DNA of 9,965 bases, taken from NCBI GenBank assembly GCA_031288985.1, contig JAITQH010000034.1, positions 1 to 9,965 on the forward strand, read 5' to 3'. The notes beneath the pieces are model-generated. The model did no database searches. It was not told where the DNA came from and saw nothing but the letters and a program-made list of their open reading frames with translations. Origin of the DNA: Candidatus Methanoplasma sp. Lineage in GTDB: Archaea > Thermoplasmatota > Thermoplasmata > Methanomassiliicoccales > Methanomethylophilaceae. How positions within the stretch are numbered: position 1 is the stretch's first letter; each line of letters begins with the position of its first letter. Below, one piece after another: positions 1 to 4,950 of the stretch. The position numbers and the translations under genes are program-made.

Positions 1-739
1 TGATGGTCGCCTTTTCCCACCCTTCCGCATCGAATGTATGCGGTATGCCCGGCGACGATATTATGGCGCCGCGGCGGATCAGGCTTCCGGGTATGTGCGC
101 GTGGCTTGCGTTGAGGATCAGATCGTGCGACGATATCGCTTTCGACGCATCGTACGCAACCTTTGCTCCTACGTTCGATGCGAGCCTCGCCGCCTTTTCC
201 GCTTCGATGTCCGCCACACAGACCTCCGCGCCGTTGCCGACCATTATGCGTGCGGCGATGCTCCCGACCCTGCCTGCCCCCAGCACAAGCACTTTTCTGC
301 CTTCGAGTCCTCCTGCCGCCCCCCTCAGGGCGCTTGCGTATCCGGCGGCGGTGCAGAAGGAGTTGTTGGCATACTTCCCGACCCTGACGTTGTATGACGC
401 GAACGTAGTGTCGTCCGCCATGAATATTATGTCCGCTCCCGCGTTGAGCGCTTCCGTGAATCCCGTCACATCGGGGGATTCCGTCACGGAGGCGTCCATG
501 CCCAGCTTCCGGGCTATCTCGGCCACGGATTCGGAAAACCTCTTGATCACTCCCAGACCGGACGTTATGGGGACGGCGCATGCCTTGAATCCACTCAGAT
601 CCAAGCCGTCGGGGTCGAGGCCCAGCGCGTCGCAGGCCAGCTCCAGCCTCCCCATTCCTGTCGTCCTCCTGAGCATGCCGTCCACTCCGTCCAGAGCTCC
701 GGCGACGCCTCTCACCATGTCATCGGTCAAACGCGTCAT
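1..739 (-). CDS. pylD: Pyrrolysine biosynthesis dehydrogenase PylD (C-terminus cut by window edge)
   Basis: PylD catalyses the last step of pyrrolysine synthesis: oxidation of the ornithine-type amine of 3-methylornithyl-N6-lysine, after which the ring closes spontaneously. The frame is open from the ATG at 737-739 to the window edge, giving 246 residues; the family is about 260-270 long as I recall, so roughly 20 residues are missing. An NAD-binding Rossmann motif GAGRVG lies at residues 154-159, preceded by the hydrophobic strand KVLVL and followed about 18 residues later by the acidic strand end VCVADIE. Upstream is the PylD-like substrate-binding half, including ITSGLGVIKRFSESV (residues 58-72). 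The ATG overlaps the pylC stop by one base (TGATG), so translation is probably coupled. It is the last visible gene of the pylTSBCD unit. The context makes the call firm even though the end is absent. Confidence 0.93.
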   Translation of the reverse strand, partial: MTRLTDDMVRGVAGALDGVDGMLRRTTGMGRLELACDALGLDPDGLDLSGFKACAVPITSGLGVIKRFSESVAEIARKLGMDASVTESPDVTGFTEALNAGADIIFMADDTTFASYNVRVGKYANNSFCTAAGYASALRGAAGGLEGRKVLVLGAGRVGSIAARIMVGNGAEVCVADIEAEKAARLASNVGAKVAYDASKAISSHDLILNASHAHIPGSLIRRGAIISSPGIPHTFDAEGWEKATI

Positions 740-1899
740 CAGACCCGCCTCGGCGATCTGTCTATGTATTCGCCGGCGCCGCACTCGTCCATGACCCGGC
801 GTATGAACTCCTTCCTCTTCTCCAGAACTTCCGCCGGCGTGCGTCCGGAGTTGATGGCCGTGACCCGCCATTCGTCCTTCTCCCAGCCGTGATCGGTTAT
901 TGCCAGGTCCGCCCCCATGAATCTCTCCTCGATGCGCGGCGAACGCACGTGCCCGAACTCCTTTTCTCCGCATGCCCTCATGGCGCCGTCCGCTATGACG
1001 TAATGTTCGTACGCCGAACAACCGCCTCTGCTGACGGCGCCCGTGCTCTTTCCCATGGCCGAGAAGACGAGTTCCTTCAGAATGTTGACGCCGGTTGCCG
1101 CTTCCACGGCCGCGGGCGTCTGGCTGGGGATCCTGGCGTCTATCTCAAGCACCCTCAGGCCGTTATTCGTCAGGATCGCTTCGACGTCCATCAGCGCCCT
1201 GAGTCCTATGCGTTCCGCCACGTCCTTTCCTATCTTGCCGAACTCCGATCCGTCCGCGTCGTTCAGTATCCCCGGCTCGCATATCACCATCTTGCAGTCG
1301 TAGTTGCTGTCCAGGACGACCTCCGTGGCCGCGTAGGATGAGGCGGTCTCCCCGTTTCCGATAACCTCGATGGATACGCTCTTGCCGGATACGAACTCCT
1401 GCACGATGGGAACGTCCTTCAGCCTTTCCACTTCCTTCAGGGCGCTCCTCATCTCTTCGTCGTCATCCACTGCGGAAACGCCTATGCTCCCGCTCTGCGA
1501 CGACGGCTTGACGATGGCGGGGAACCCGCACTCAGGCCAAGGCCTGGGCAGAGGCACGCCTGCGGATGCCATGATCTCATTGGATCTCTCCTTGGAGCAG
1601 GAGATCCCATAGGCTTCCATGTCGAACAGGAACGGGATCTCCAACTCTCGGGTGATCCCTTCCAACGACGACAGGGCATCGATCTCTTCACACGCAGGTA
1701 TTACAAAATCACAGTCGGAAAGCGCCTTCCTGACCGCTTCCCGGTCTTTGACGGCGTCCGCCGTCACAGAATAATCGGAAAGGGATAACGCGGGTGCGTC
1801 CCCTTTCCTGTCTATCACCAGAGTCTCGATCCCTGCCTTACCCGACAAGAGGACGGCTTCCATCCCCTGCAACGCACCTCCAACAATCCCTATTCTCAT
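739..1899 (-). CDS. pylC: 3-methylornithine:L-lysine ligase PylC (ATP-grasp)
   Basis: PylC joins (3R)-3-methyl-D-ornithine to the epsilon-amine of L-lysine using ATP, the second step of pyrrolysine synthesis. The protein has 386 residues. It opens with a nucleotide-fold strand and glycine loop (MRIGIVGGALQG, 1-12). The ATP-grasp core includes FPAIVKP (126-132) with the ATP-contacting lysine and a glycine/serine loop SSQSGSIG (133-140), then VQEFVSG (166-172). A metal-binding stretch VLEIDARIPSQTPA (250-263) follows. I chose ATG 1897-1899. An in-frame GTG three codons upstream (1906-1908) lies inside pylB, while a GGTGAT Shine-Dalgarno site sits four bases before this ATG and the protein then starts exactly at the first beta strand. 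One base separates the pylB stop from this start, and its own TGA overlaps the pylD start, so both junctions look translationally coupled. Confidence 0.95.
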   Translation of the reverse strand: MRIGIVGGALQGMEAVLLSGKAGIETLVIDRKGDAPALSLSDYSVTADAVKDREAVRKALSDCDFVIPACEEIDALSSLEGITRELEIPFLFDMEAYGISCSKERSNEIMASAGVPLPRPWPECGFPAIVKPSSQSGSIGVSAVDDDEEMRSALKEVERLKDVPIVQEFVSGKSVSIEVIGNGETASSYAATEVVLDSNYDCKMVICEPGILNDADGSEFGKIGKDVAERIGLRALMDVEAILTNNGLRVLEIDARIPSQTPAAVEAATGVNILKELVFSAMGKSTGAVSRGGCSAYEHYVIADGAMRACGEKEFGHVRSPRIEERFMGADLAITDHGWEKDEWRVTAINSGRTPAEVLEKRKEFIRRVMDECGAGEYIDRSPRRV

Positions 1900-1900
1900 C

Positions 1901-2959
1901 CTAATCACCTATCCTGACCTTTGATTTCATCCTTGCCACCGTCTCGTTGTATTCCCCGCAGGACGCGGCCTTCCTTCCCATGGAGTCCAGCATCTCCAGG
2001 ACGTGATCCACGGAACGATGGCCGTTGTCGATGTCCAGCTCATGCTGGGCCACACCCGCCAGGTCCATCTTGGGCGGAACTATGGACGTTATCACATTGG
2101 CTCCTGCGTCAAGCCTCGTCCTGAGTCCCGCTATGCCTTCCACGTCGAGGGACGCGGGTATGAGGCGGTCGGGGTACAGAAGCCTCATCACAGCTATGCT
2201 GATGAGTTCATCGTCCGACGCCGAAGCGTCCGTTCCCGACATGGGCGTGCCTTTCTGTGGCACGAACGTCATGGCCCTGATCTGCTCGCAGCCGGCGGCG
2301 CCCATCCCGAGGATGGCTTCCGCCCTGTCCCGCACTGTCTCTCCGAGGCCGACCATCATGCCGTCCTCCGTGAGCATGCCCGCTTCGCGGGCCCATATCT
2401 TCTGATTGAATCTGCGGTCAAAGTCCTGCTCCAGCCTCAGCTTGGAGAACAGACCGCGGTTGTAAGTCTCCTGATAACACGCAAACCAGTCCGCACCCGC
2501 TTCGCTCATGGGTCTGAAGGACTCCCGATCCATTGCGCCGGGGGATGCCATGACGGCTATGCCGACCTCCTCCTTTACCCTGCGTACGACGTCTCTCATC
2601 GCTTTGTGGCCGTCGGCGCACATGACGGGATCCTCGCCCATGGTCAGATCCACCAGGTTTATGCCGGCGTCCCTGAGGCTCGCGGAGAGCATGACGATCT
2701 CATCCTCCGACTTTCTGTACCGGCGGAGGCTGTTGGTCCTTCTGTAATAGCAGAATGCGCAGTCGTTCCTGCAGTATGTGGAGAAATAGACAAAGCCGTA
2801 GATGAACGTCTTGTTTCCGAACATCCTGTCCCTGACGCCGCGGGCCGCCTCCATGACGCGTTCGGCCTCCGCACCCTTCGAAGACAGCAGCGCAACGATG
2901 TCGTCGAGGTCTGTCTCCTCCCCGCGGGCCGCCCTGTTTATTATCTCTTCTGTGCTCAT
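1901..2959 (-). CDS. pylB: Radical SAM methylornithine synthase PylB
   Basis: PylB is a radical S-adenosylmethionine mutase that rearranges L-lysine into (3R)-3-methyl-D-ornithine, the first step of pyrrolysine synthesis. It is 352 residues, the usual family length. The cluster motif CX3CX2C is at C63, C67 and C70 (YCRNDCAFCYY) and would hold the [4Fe-4S] cluster that cleaves SAM. An acidic helix precedes it and a TIM-barrel follows, with stretches such as LVDLTMGEDPV and the C-terminal DLAGVAQHELDIDNGHRSV typical of PylB/BioB-like folds. The ATG is nine bases after the pylS stop, with a GTGAT element just ahead. Oddity: the gene ends in TAG (1901-1903), the codon this organism also decodes as pyrrolysine; every other complete gene here ends in TGA. 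Read-through would add pyrrolysine and 20 residues before TAA at 1838-1840. Confidence 0.95.
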   Translation of the reverse strand: MSTEEIINRAARGEETDLDDIVALLSSKGAEAERVMEAARGVRDRMFGNKTFIYGFVYFSTYCRNDCAFCYYRRTNSLRRYRKSEDEIVMLSASLRDAGINLVDLTMGEDPVMCADGHKAMRDVVRRVKEEVGIAVMASPGAMDRESFRPMSEAGADWFACYQETYNRGLFSKLRLEQDFDRRFNQKIWAREAGMLTEDGMMVGLGETVRDRAEAILGMGAAGCEQIRAMTFVPQKGTPMSGTDASASDDELISIAVMRLLYPDRLIPASLDVEGIAGLRTRLDAGANVITSIVPPKMDLAGVAQHELDIDNGHRSVDHVLEMLDSMGRKAASCGEYNETVARMKSKVRIGD

Positions 2960-2968
2960 TCCATCACA

Positions 2969-3793
2969 TCAGTTGATCTTTGCGCCGTTGAGATAGCTCA
3001 GGCTCCTGCCTGTCTTCCTGACGCTTCCTCTGTCGTTCATGAGCATGAGCAGCCGTTCCAATCCGAACCCCACGCCGCTCCACGGTTCATGTATGTCGTG
3101 CGCCTCGTCGAGCACGTGGGGGCCCACCGCTCCGGAGGCCAGCTCCACTCCGCCGACGTCCACGTCAAGGGTCTCCTTGTAGACGTCGGACTCCTCTCTC
3201 GTGAGTGTGTATTTCAGGCCCGTCAGATCCATTATGTCCGTGATGTACTCATTCAGGGCCTCCGTGGCATCCCTGTCGGGGCCGAGTTCGACGAGATTGA
3301 GCATCGTGAACTCCTCGAGATGGGTGCCGCTGTGCGACTCCTTCCTGAAGCATGAGCCGATCTCGAATATGCGGACGGGGCCGTCCGTATGGTCGCGGAG
3401 CTTTCTCATGACGTAGTACAGATTCATCGCGTGCATGGGCCTGAGGCATCTCTTGCCGTCGATGAAGAACACTTGCTTGTAAAGCGGATGATCCTCGGTT
3501 ATGGTCATCTTCGCCAAGGATGCCGACGAAACGATCGTGGGCGTCCGCACCTCGATGAATCCTTTGGACGTCAGAAGCGCGGCGATGTCCGCCTCGAGTT
3601 TCGTCAGGGCGTGGCGGGACGGCGAGGCTATCATGGATGATATCGACTTCTCGTTGCGGGAGACGAGATCGGACATGAGCTTGCCGAATTCTGCGTCCCT
3701 GGCCGCGGCATTGTCATAGACCGACCTGTCGCGGGGGTCGTCCCCGTATTCTCTCAGCTTCTGTATCTGCGAGTCCGTAAAGCCTACATTGAT
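2969..3793 (-). CDS. pylS: Pyrrolysyl-tRNA synthetase, catalytic domain only (PylSn-less type), non-canonical ATC start
   Basis: This class II aminoacyl-tRNA synthetase charges tRNA-Pyl with pyrrolysine. The protein is about 274 residues and consists only of the catalytic half, without the PylSn domain found in Methanosarcina; this is the Methanomassiliicoccales type. Visible landmarks are motif 2 (FEIGSCFRKESHSGTHLEEF, 143-162), pocket residues N166 and V168 (MLNLVELG), Y205 in ESDVYKET, W238 in HEPWSG, motif 3 GVGFGLERLL (240-249) and the C-terminus YLNGAKIN. No ATG, GTG or TTG occurs in frame between a TAA inside pylT and M40 (3674-3676). Residues aligning with conserved PylS N-termini (FTDSQIQKLREYG) begin before M40, so starting there would drop 39 conserved residues. 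The codon aligning with residue 1 is ATC (3791-3793), seven bases after a GGTGG core. The start could also be a base change or sequencing error. Confidence 0.9.
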   Translation of the reverse strand: MNVGFTDSQIQKLREYGDDPRDRSVYDNAAARDAEFGKLMSDLVSRNEKSISSMIASPSRHALTKLEADIAALLTSKGFIEVRTPTIVSSASLAKMTITEDHPLYKQVFFIDGKRCLRPMHAMNLYYVMRKLRDHTDGPVRIFEIGSCFRKESHSGTHLEEFTMLNLVELGPDRDATEALNEYITDIMDLTGLKYTLTREESDVYKETLDVDVGGVELASGAVGPHVLDEAHDIHEPWSGVGFGLERLLMLMNDRGSVRKTGRSLSYLNGAKIN

Positions 3794-3796
3794 ATC

Positions 3797-3805
3797 ATCA
3801 CCACC
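3797..3805 (-). promoter_or_regulatory. Strong Shine-Dalgarno site for pylS
   Basis: The minus strand reads GGTGGTGAT here, one mismatch from GGAGGTGAT, the complement of the archaeal 16S rRNA 3' end. It lies in the 22-base gap between the CCA end of tRNA-Pyl and the pylS reading frame. Its GGTGG core is seven bases from the in-frame ATC (3791-3793), normal spacing for initiation. The nearby ATG and GTG triplets (for example at 3807, 3798 and 3789 reading down the minus strand) are all in one other frame that reaches a TAG at 3786-3784. The site therefore supports initiation at or very near the ATC. Confidence 0.6.
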
Positions 3806-3815
3806 ATTGAAATGA

Positions 3816-3885
3816 TGGCGAGAGACCGGGGAATCGAACCCCGCTGGATCGGCTCTAGAGGCTTACTGGTCCCAGACCGTCTCCC
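3816..3885 (-). tRNA. pylT: tRNA-Pyl (anticodon CUA), amber-decoding
   Basis: This tRNA carries pyrrolysine to UAG codons. The 70-base gene folds as acceptor GGGAGAC/GTCTCTC (one G-U pair), D stem GGTC/GACC with a loop of only three bases (TGG), one spacer A, the anticodon arm with loop CTCTAGA (anticodon CTA), variable loop CAG, T stem CGGGG/CCCCG with loop TTCGATT, discriminator G and an encoded CCA. No base separates acceptor and D stem. The anticodon stem has six bases on the 5' side and seven on the 3' side; only the C-G and G-C pairs next to the loop are solid, followed by A/C and A/G mismatches, then T-A and G-C around a bulge. This irregular stem and small D arm match what I recall of Methanomassiliicoccales tRNA-Pyl. 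pylS starts 22 bases downstream, so the two are probably cotranscribed. Confidence 0.93.
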
Positions 3886-3917
3886 TTCCATCAACGGCAT
3901 TTGATTGAATTCACTAG

Positions 3918-3929
3918 CTATTATATATC
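3918..3929 (-). promoter_or_regulatory. TATA box of the pylTSBCD unit
   Basis: The minus strand reads GATATATAATAG. Its centre near 3924 lies about 39 bases before the first base of tRNA-Pyl (3885). With archaeal initiation about 25 bases after the TATA centre, transcription would start near 3898-3900 and leave a leader of about 13 bases to be removed by RNase P. A purine-rich AAACG lies just upstream, where a BRE element would sit. The same 12-mer occurs in the mtmB copy 2 promoter, in the opposite orientation. Confidence 0.6.
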
Positions 3930-3948
3930 GTTTGTACTCCGCGATTGT

Positions 3949-4011
3949 CCCTGTCCGCCCTTTTCATGGTGTGGTAAGGAGGAGGAGTATTTTATACTCA
4001 AGCGGACAGGG
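3949..4011. repeat. Nested inverted repeats (10-bp stem enclosing a 6-bp hairpin)
   Basis: CCCTGTCCGC (3949-3958) pairs perfectly with GCGGACAGGG (4002-4011). Inside it, GAGTAT (3985-3990) pairs with ATACTC (3994-3999) around a TTT loop, and CCTT (3959-3962) can pair with AAGG (3976-3979), so as RNA the 63 bases could fold as a three-way junction on either strand. It lies about 65 bases upstream of pylT. I do not recognise it as a known riboswitch class. It could be a small structured RNA, a regulator site or chance pairing. Confidence 0.45.
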
Positions 4012-4078
4012 CCTCGATGATCTCGAGGCGGCCCCGGAAGTCGAGACCGTATGCAGCAAAAGGCTCATGACCCCCAAC
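3998..4078 (-). pseudogene. Possible C-terminal gene remnant (no start codon)
   Basis: Reading the minus strand from 4078 down to a TGA at 3998-4000 gives VGGHEPFAAYGLDFRGRL followed by EIIEALSA. Codons such as GAC TTC CGG GGC CGC CTC GAG ATC ATC GAG GCC CTG have the G/C third positions of the real genes around, whereas the flanking DNA is AT-rich. Upstream the frame runs into AT-rich codons and a TAG at 4118-4120, with no usable start. I do not recognise the family. It could be the end of a decayed or displaced gene, or a chance frame within a structured GC-rich patch. Confidence 0.25.
4011..4029. repeat. 7-bp hairpin
   Basis: GCCTCGA (4011-4017) pairs perfectly with TCGAGGC (4023-4029) around TGATC. 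It directly abuts the right arm of the larger inverted repeat. No T-run follows on either strand, so an intrinsic terminator is not supported. It lies inside the protein-like fragment, so coding constraint may explain it instead. Confidence 0.35.
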
Positions 4079-4102
4079 TGCATAACGCTTATTATTTTTA
4101 TT

Positions 4103-4120
4103 AATATTTAATGTTTTCTA
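4103..4120. repeat. 18-base direct repeat, copy A
   Basis: AATATTTAATGTTTTCTA occurs here and again, identically, at 4146-4163, with starts 43 bases apart. Flanking bases differ, so the match is a discrete unit and not part of a longer duplication. It lies in the AT-rich zone upstream of the SMR genes and on the far side of the pylT promoter. Confidence 0.7.
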
Positions 4121-4145
4121 TTTATTCCATGAAAATTTTATATTC

Positions 4146-4163
4146 AATATTTAATGTTTTCTA
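4146..4163. repeat. 18-base direct repeat, copy B
   Basis: This is identical to 4103-4120. It is about 40 bases upstream of the proposed TATA box of the SMR genes. Paired direct repeats about four helical turns apart suggest binding sites for a regulator, but AT-rich slippage or duplication is the simpler alternative. Confidence 0.7.
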
Positions 4164-4201
4164 AATATCAAATAAATTTTTAAAAAATGACGGAATGAAT
4201 G

Positions 4202-4209
4202 ATTATATA
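4202..4209 (+). promoter_or_regulatory. TATA box for the SMR gene pair
   Basis: ATTATATA sits after a purine-rich run (AAAAAATGACGGAATGAATG) that could contain the BRE. Transcription would start near 4230, leaving a leader of about 25-30 bases before the ATG at 4258. Confidence 0.45.
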
Positions 4210-4225
4210 GTTCCCTGACCATCGG

Positions 4226-4248
4226 CAGATGCCGCGTCACGGCGTCTG
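4226..4248 (+). promoter_or_regulatory. 9-bp hairpin ahead of the first SMR gene
   Basis: CAGATGCCG (4226-4234) pairs with CGGCGTCTG (4240-4248), with one U-G wobble and loop CGTCA. It ends nine bases before the start codon and overlaps the expected transcription start, so it may be an operator site on DNA or a short 5' hairpin near the ribosome binding region. No known guanidine riboswitch sequence was recognised. Confidence 0.35.
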
Positions 4249-4257
4249 TGGATTGAT

Positions 4258-4587
4258 ATGTTCAGCATTGCAGCGTATGCCTGGCTGATTGCGGGGGGTG
4301 TTCTGGAACCCATGTGGGTGCTTGCCATGAAGAGATCCGGAAGCTTCAGGGATCCCCTTTGGACTGCCGCGACCGTCGTATTGGTCGTAGCAAGCCCGTT
4401 CTGTCTGTCTGTTGCCATGAATGAGGTCCCCGTCGGGACCGCATACGCCATATGGACGGGCATAGGGGCCGTCGGGACGGTCATTCTCGGGTTGTTCCTT
4501 TACAAAGAGCGTGCGGAACTCAAAAGACTGTTCTTCATAACGCTGATCATCGTGGGCGCGGTGGGCCTTGCGATAGGGGGAGTCTGA
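4258..4587 (+). CDS. SMR-family transporter subunit 1 (Gdx/SugE-like)
   Basis: This is a 109-residue inner-membrane protein with four predicted transmembrane helices (about 4-24, 33-53, 57-80 and 86-107), the standard size of small multidrug resistance exporters. The membrane-embedded proton/substrate-coupling glutamate is E17 in GGVLEPMW, with tryptophan W20 three residues on. The third helix stretch VGTAYAIWTGIGAVGTVI closely matches the guanidinium-exporter (Gdx/SugE) subfamily. Positive charges lie only in loops 1 and 3 (KRSGSFR and KERAELKR: seven K/R) and none in the N-terminus, loop 2 or C-terminus, so the positive-inside rule predicts both ends outside. The stop is immediately followed by the next gene's ATG, and a GGGGGAG site inside its end serves that gene. 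Likely an obligate partner of subunit 2; the substrate (guanidinium, methylated amines, quaternary ammonium) is unproven. Confidence 0.85.
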   Translation: MFSIAAYAWLIAGGVLEPMWVLAMKRSGSFRDPLWTAATVVLVVASPFCLSVAMNEVPVGTAYAIWTGIGAVGTVILGLFLYKERAELKRLFFITLIIVGAVGLAIGGV

Positions 4588-4950
4588 ATGAATGGGTGGG
4601 CATGGGTGCTCATAGGCGGAGCGTTCGAGACCGCGTGGGCGACGACCATGAAACTCTCCGACGGATTCCACAGCCTGATGTGGGCCGTTGCGACCCTGGC
4701 GCTTCTCGCGTGCAGCATCTTTTCGCTCAACAGGGGCCTTTCCAAGGGCCTGCCCGTGGGTGGCGGCTATGCGGTATGGGTCGGCGTTGGGGCGGTGGGC
4801 AGCATAGCCGCAGGGGTGTTGCTGTTCGAGGAGAGTCTGGGCCCCGTAAAGCTTCTTTTCGCGGCGATGATAATAGCCGGGATAGTCGGGACCGAGATGT
4901 CCTGCTCCTCCGACGACGGTCAGTCCGATATCCCGAACGGAGATATCTGA
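4588..4950 (+). CDS. SMR-family transporter subunit 2 (Gdx/SugE-like)
   Basis: This 120-residue SMR protein has four predicted helices (about 3-21, 28-48, 54-76 and 81-101). E14 in GGAFETAWATTMK is the conserved coupling glutamate, and ETAW with the following K22 and GF resemble the Gdx/SugE subfamily signature. Its charge pattern differs from subunit 1: K/R are spread as K22, loop 2 (NRGLSKG) and one K in loop 3, with an acidic C-terminal tail, so it does not share the strong ends-out bias of its partner. Such pairs usually form an antiparallel heterodimer. The ATG directly follows the partner's TGA with a GGGGGAG Shine-Dalgarno site. The last 31 bases, coding the polar tail QSDIPNGDI, overlap the 3' end of ramA on the other strand, making the protein slightly longer than typical SMRs. 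Confidence 0.83.
   Translation: MNGWAWVLIGGAFETAWATTMKLSDGFHSLMWAVATLALLACSIFSLNRGLSKGLPVGGGYAVWVGVGAVGSIAAGVLLFEESLGPVKLLFAAMIIAGIVGTEMSCSSDDGQSDIPNGDI

Larger units (their letters stand above)
3886..4257. other. 372-base intergenic stretch between pylT and the SMR genes
   Basis: No convincing intact gene lies here. From left to right it holds the pylT TATA box, a long inverted repeat enclosing a small hairpin (3949-4011), a GC-rich protein-like fragment on the minus strand without a start (3998-4078), a second hairpin (4011-4029), a strongly AT-rich zone (about 4081-4200) with a perfect 18-base direct repeat, a TATA box facing right and a hairpin just before the first SMR gene. The two divergent units (pyl leftward, SMR rightward) are both controlled from here. 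Confidence 0.7.

Noticed and set aside
3..794. Plus-strand open frame of 263 codons at the window start
   Set aside because: It is the antisense of pylD. The minus strand gives a clear PylD with a GAGRVG Rossmann motif and a start coupled to pylC.
1900..1908. GTG at 1906-1908 as the pylC start
   Set aside because: The ATG three codons later has a well-spaced GGTGAT site and starts the protein at its first beta strand as in the family.
3915..3968. 17-codon minus-strand frame ending in TAG just before pylT, preceded by a TATA-like GTATAAAATAC
   Set aside because: It overlaps the pylT promoter, TAG is followed immediately by TGA so read-through is impossible, and nothing in its sequence suggests a leader peptide.
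4200..4257. Guanidine riboswitch upstream of the Gdx-like genes
   Set aside because: None of the conserved guanidine-I, -II or -III sequences I know were seen. Only a single simple hairpin is present, and it overlaps the expected transcription start.
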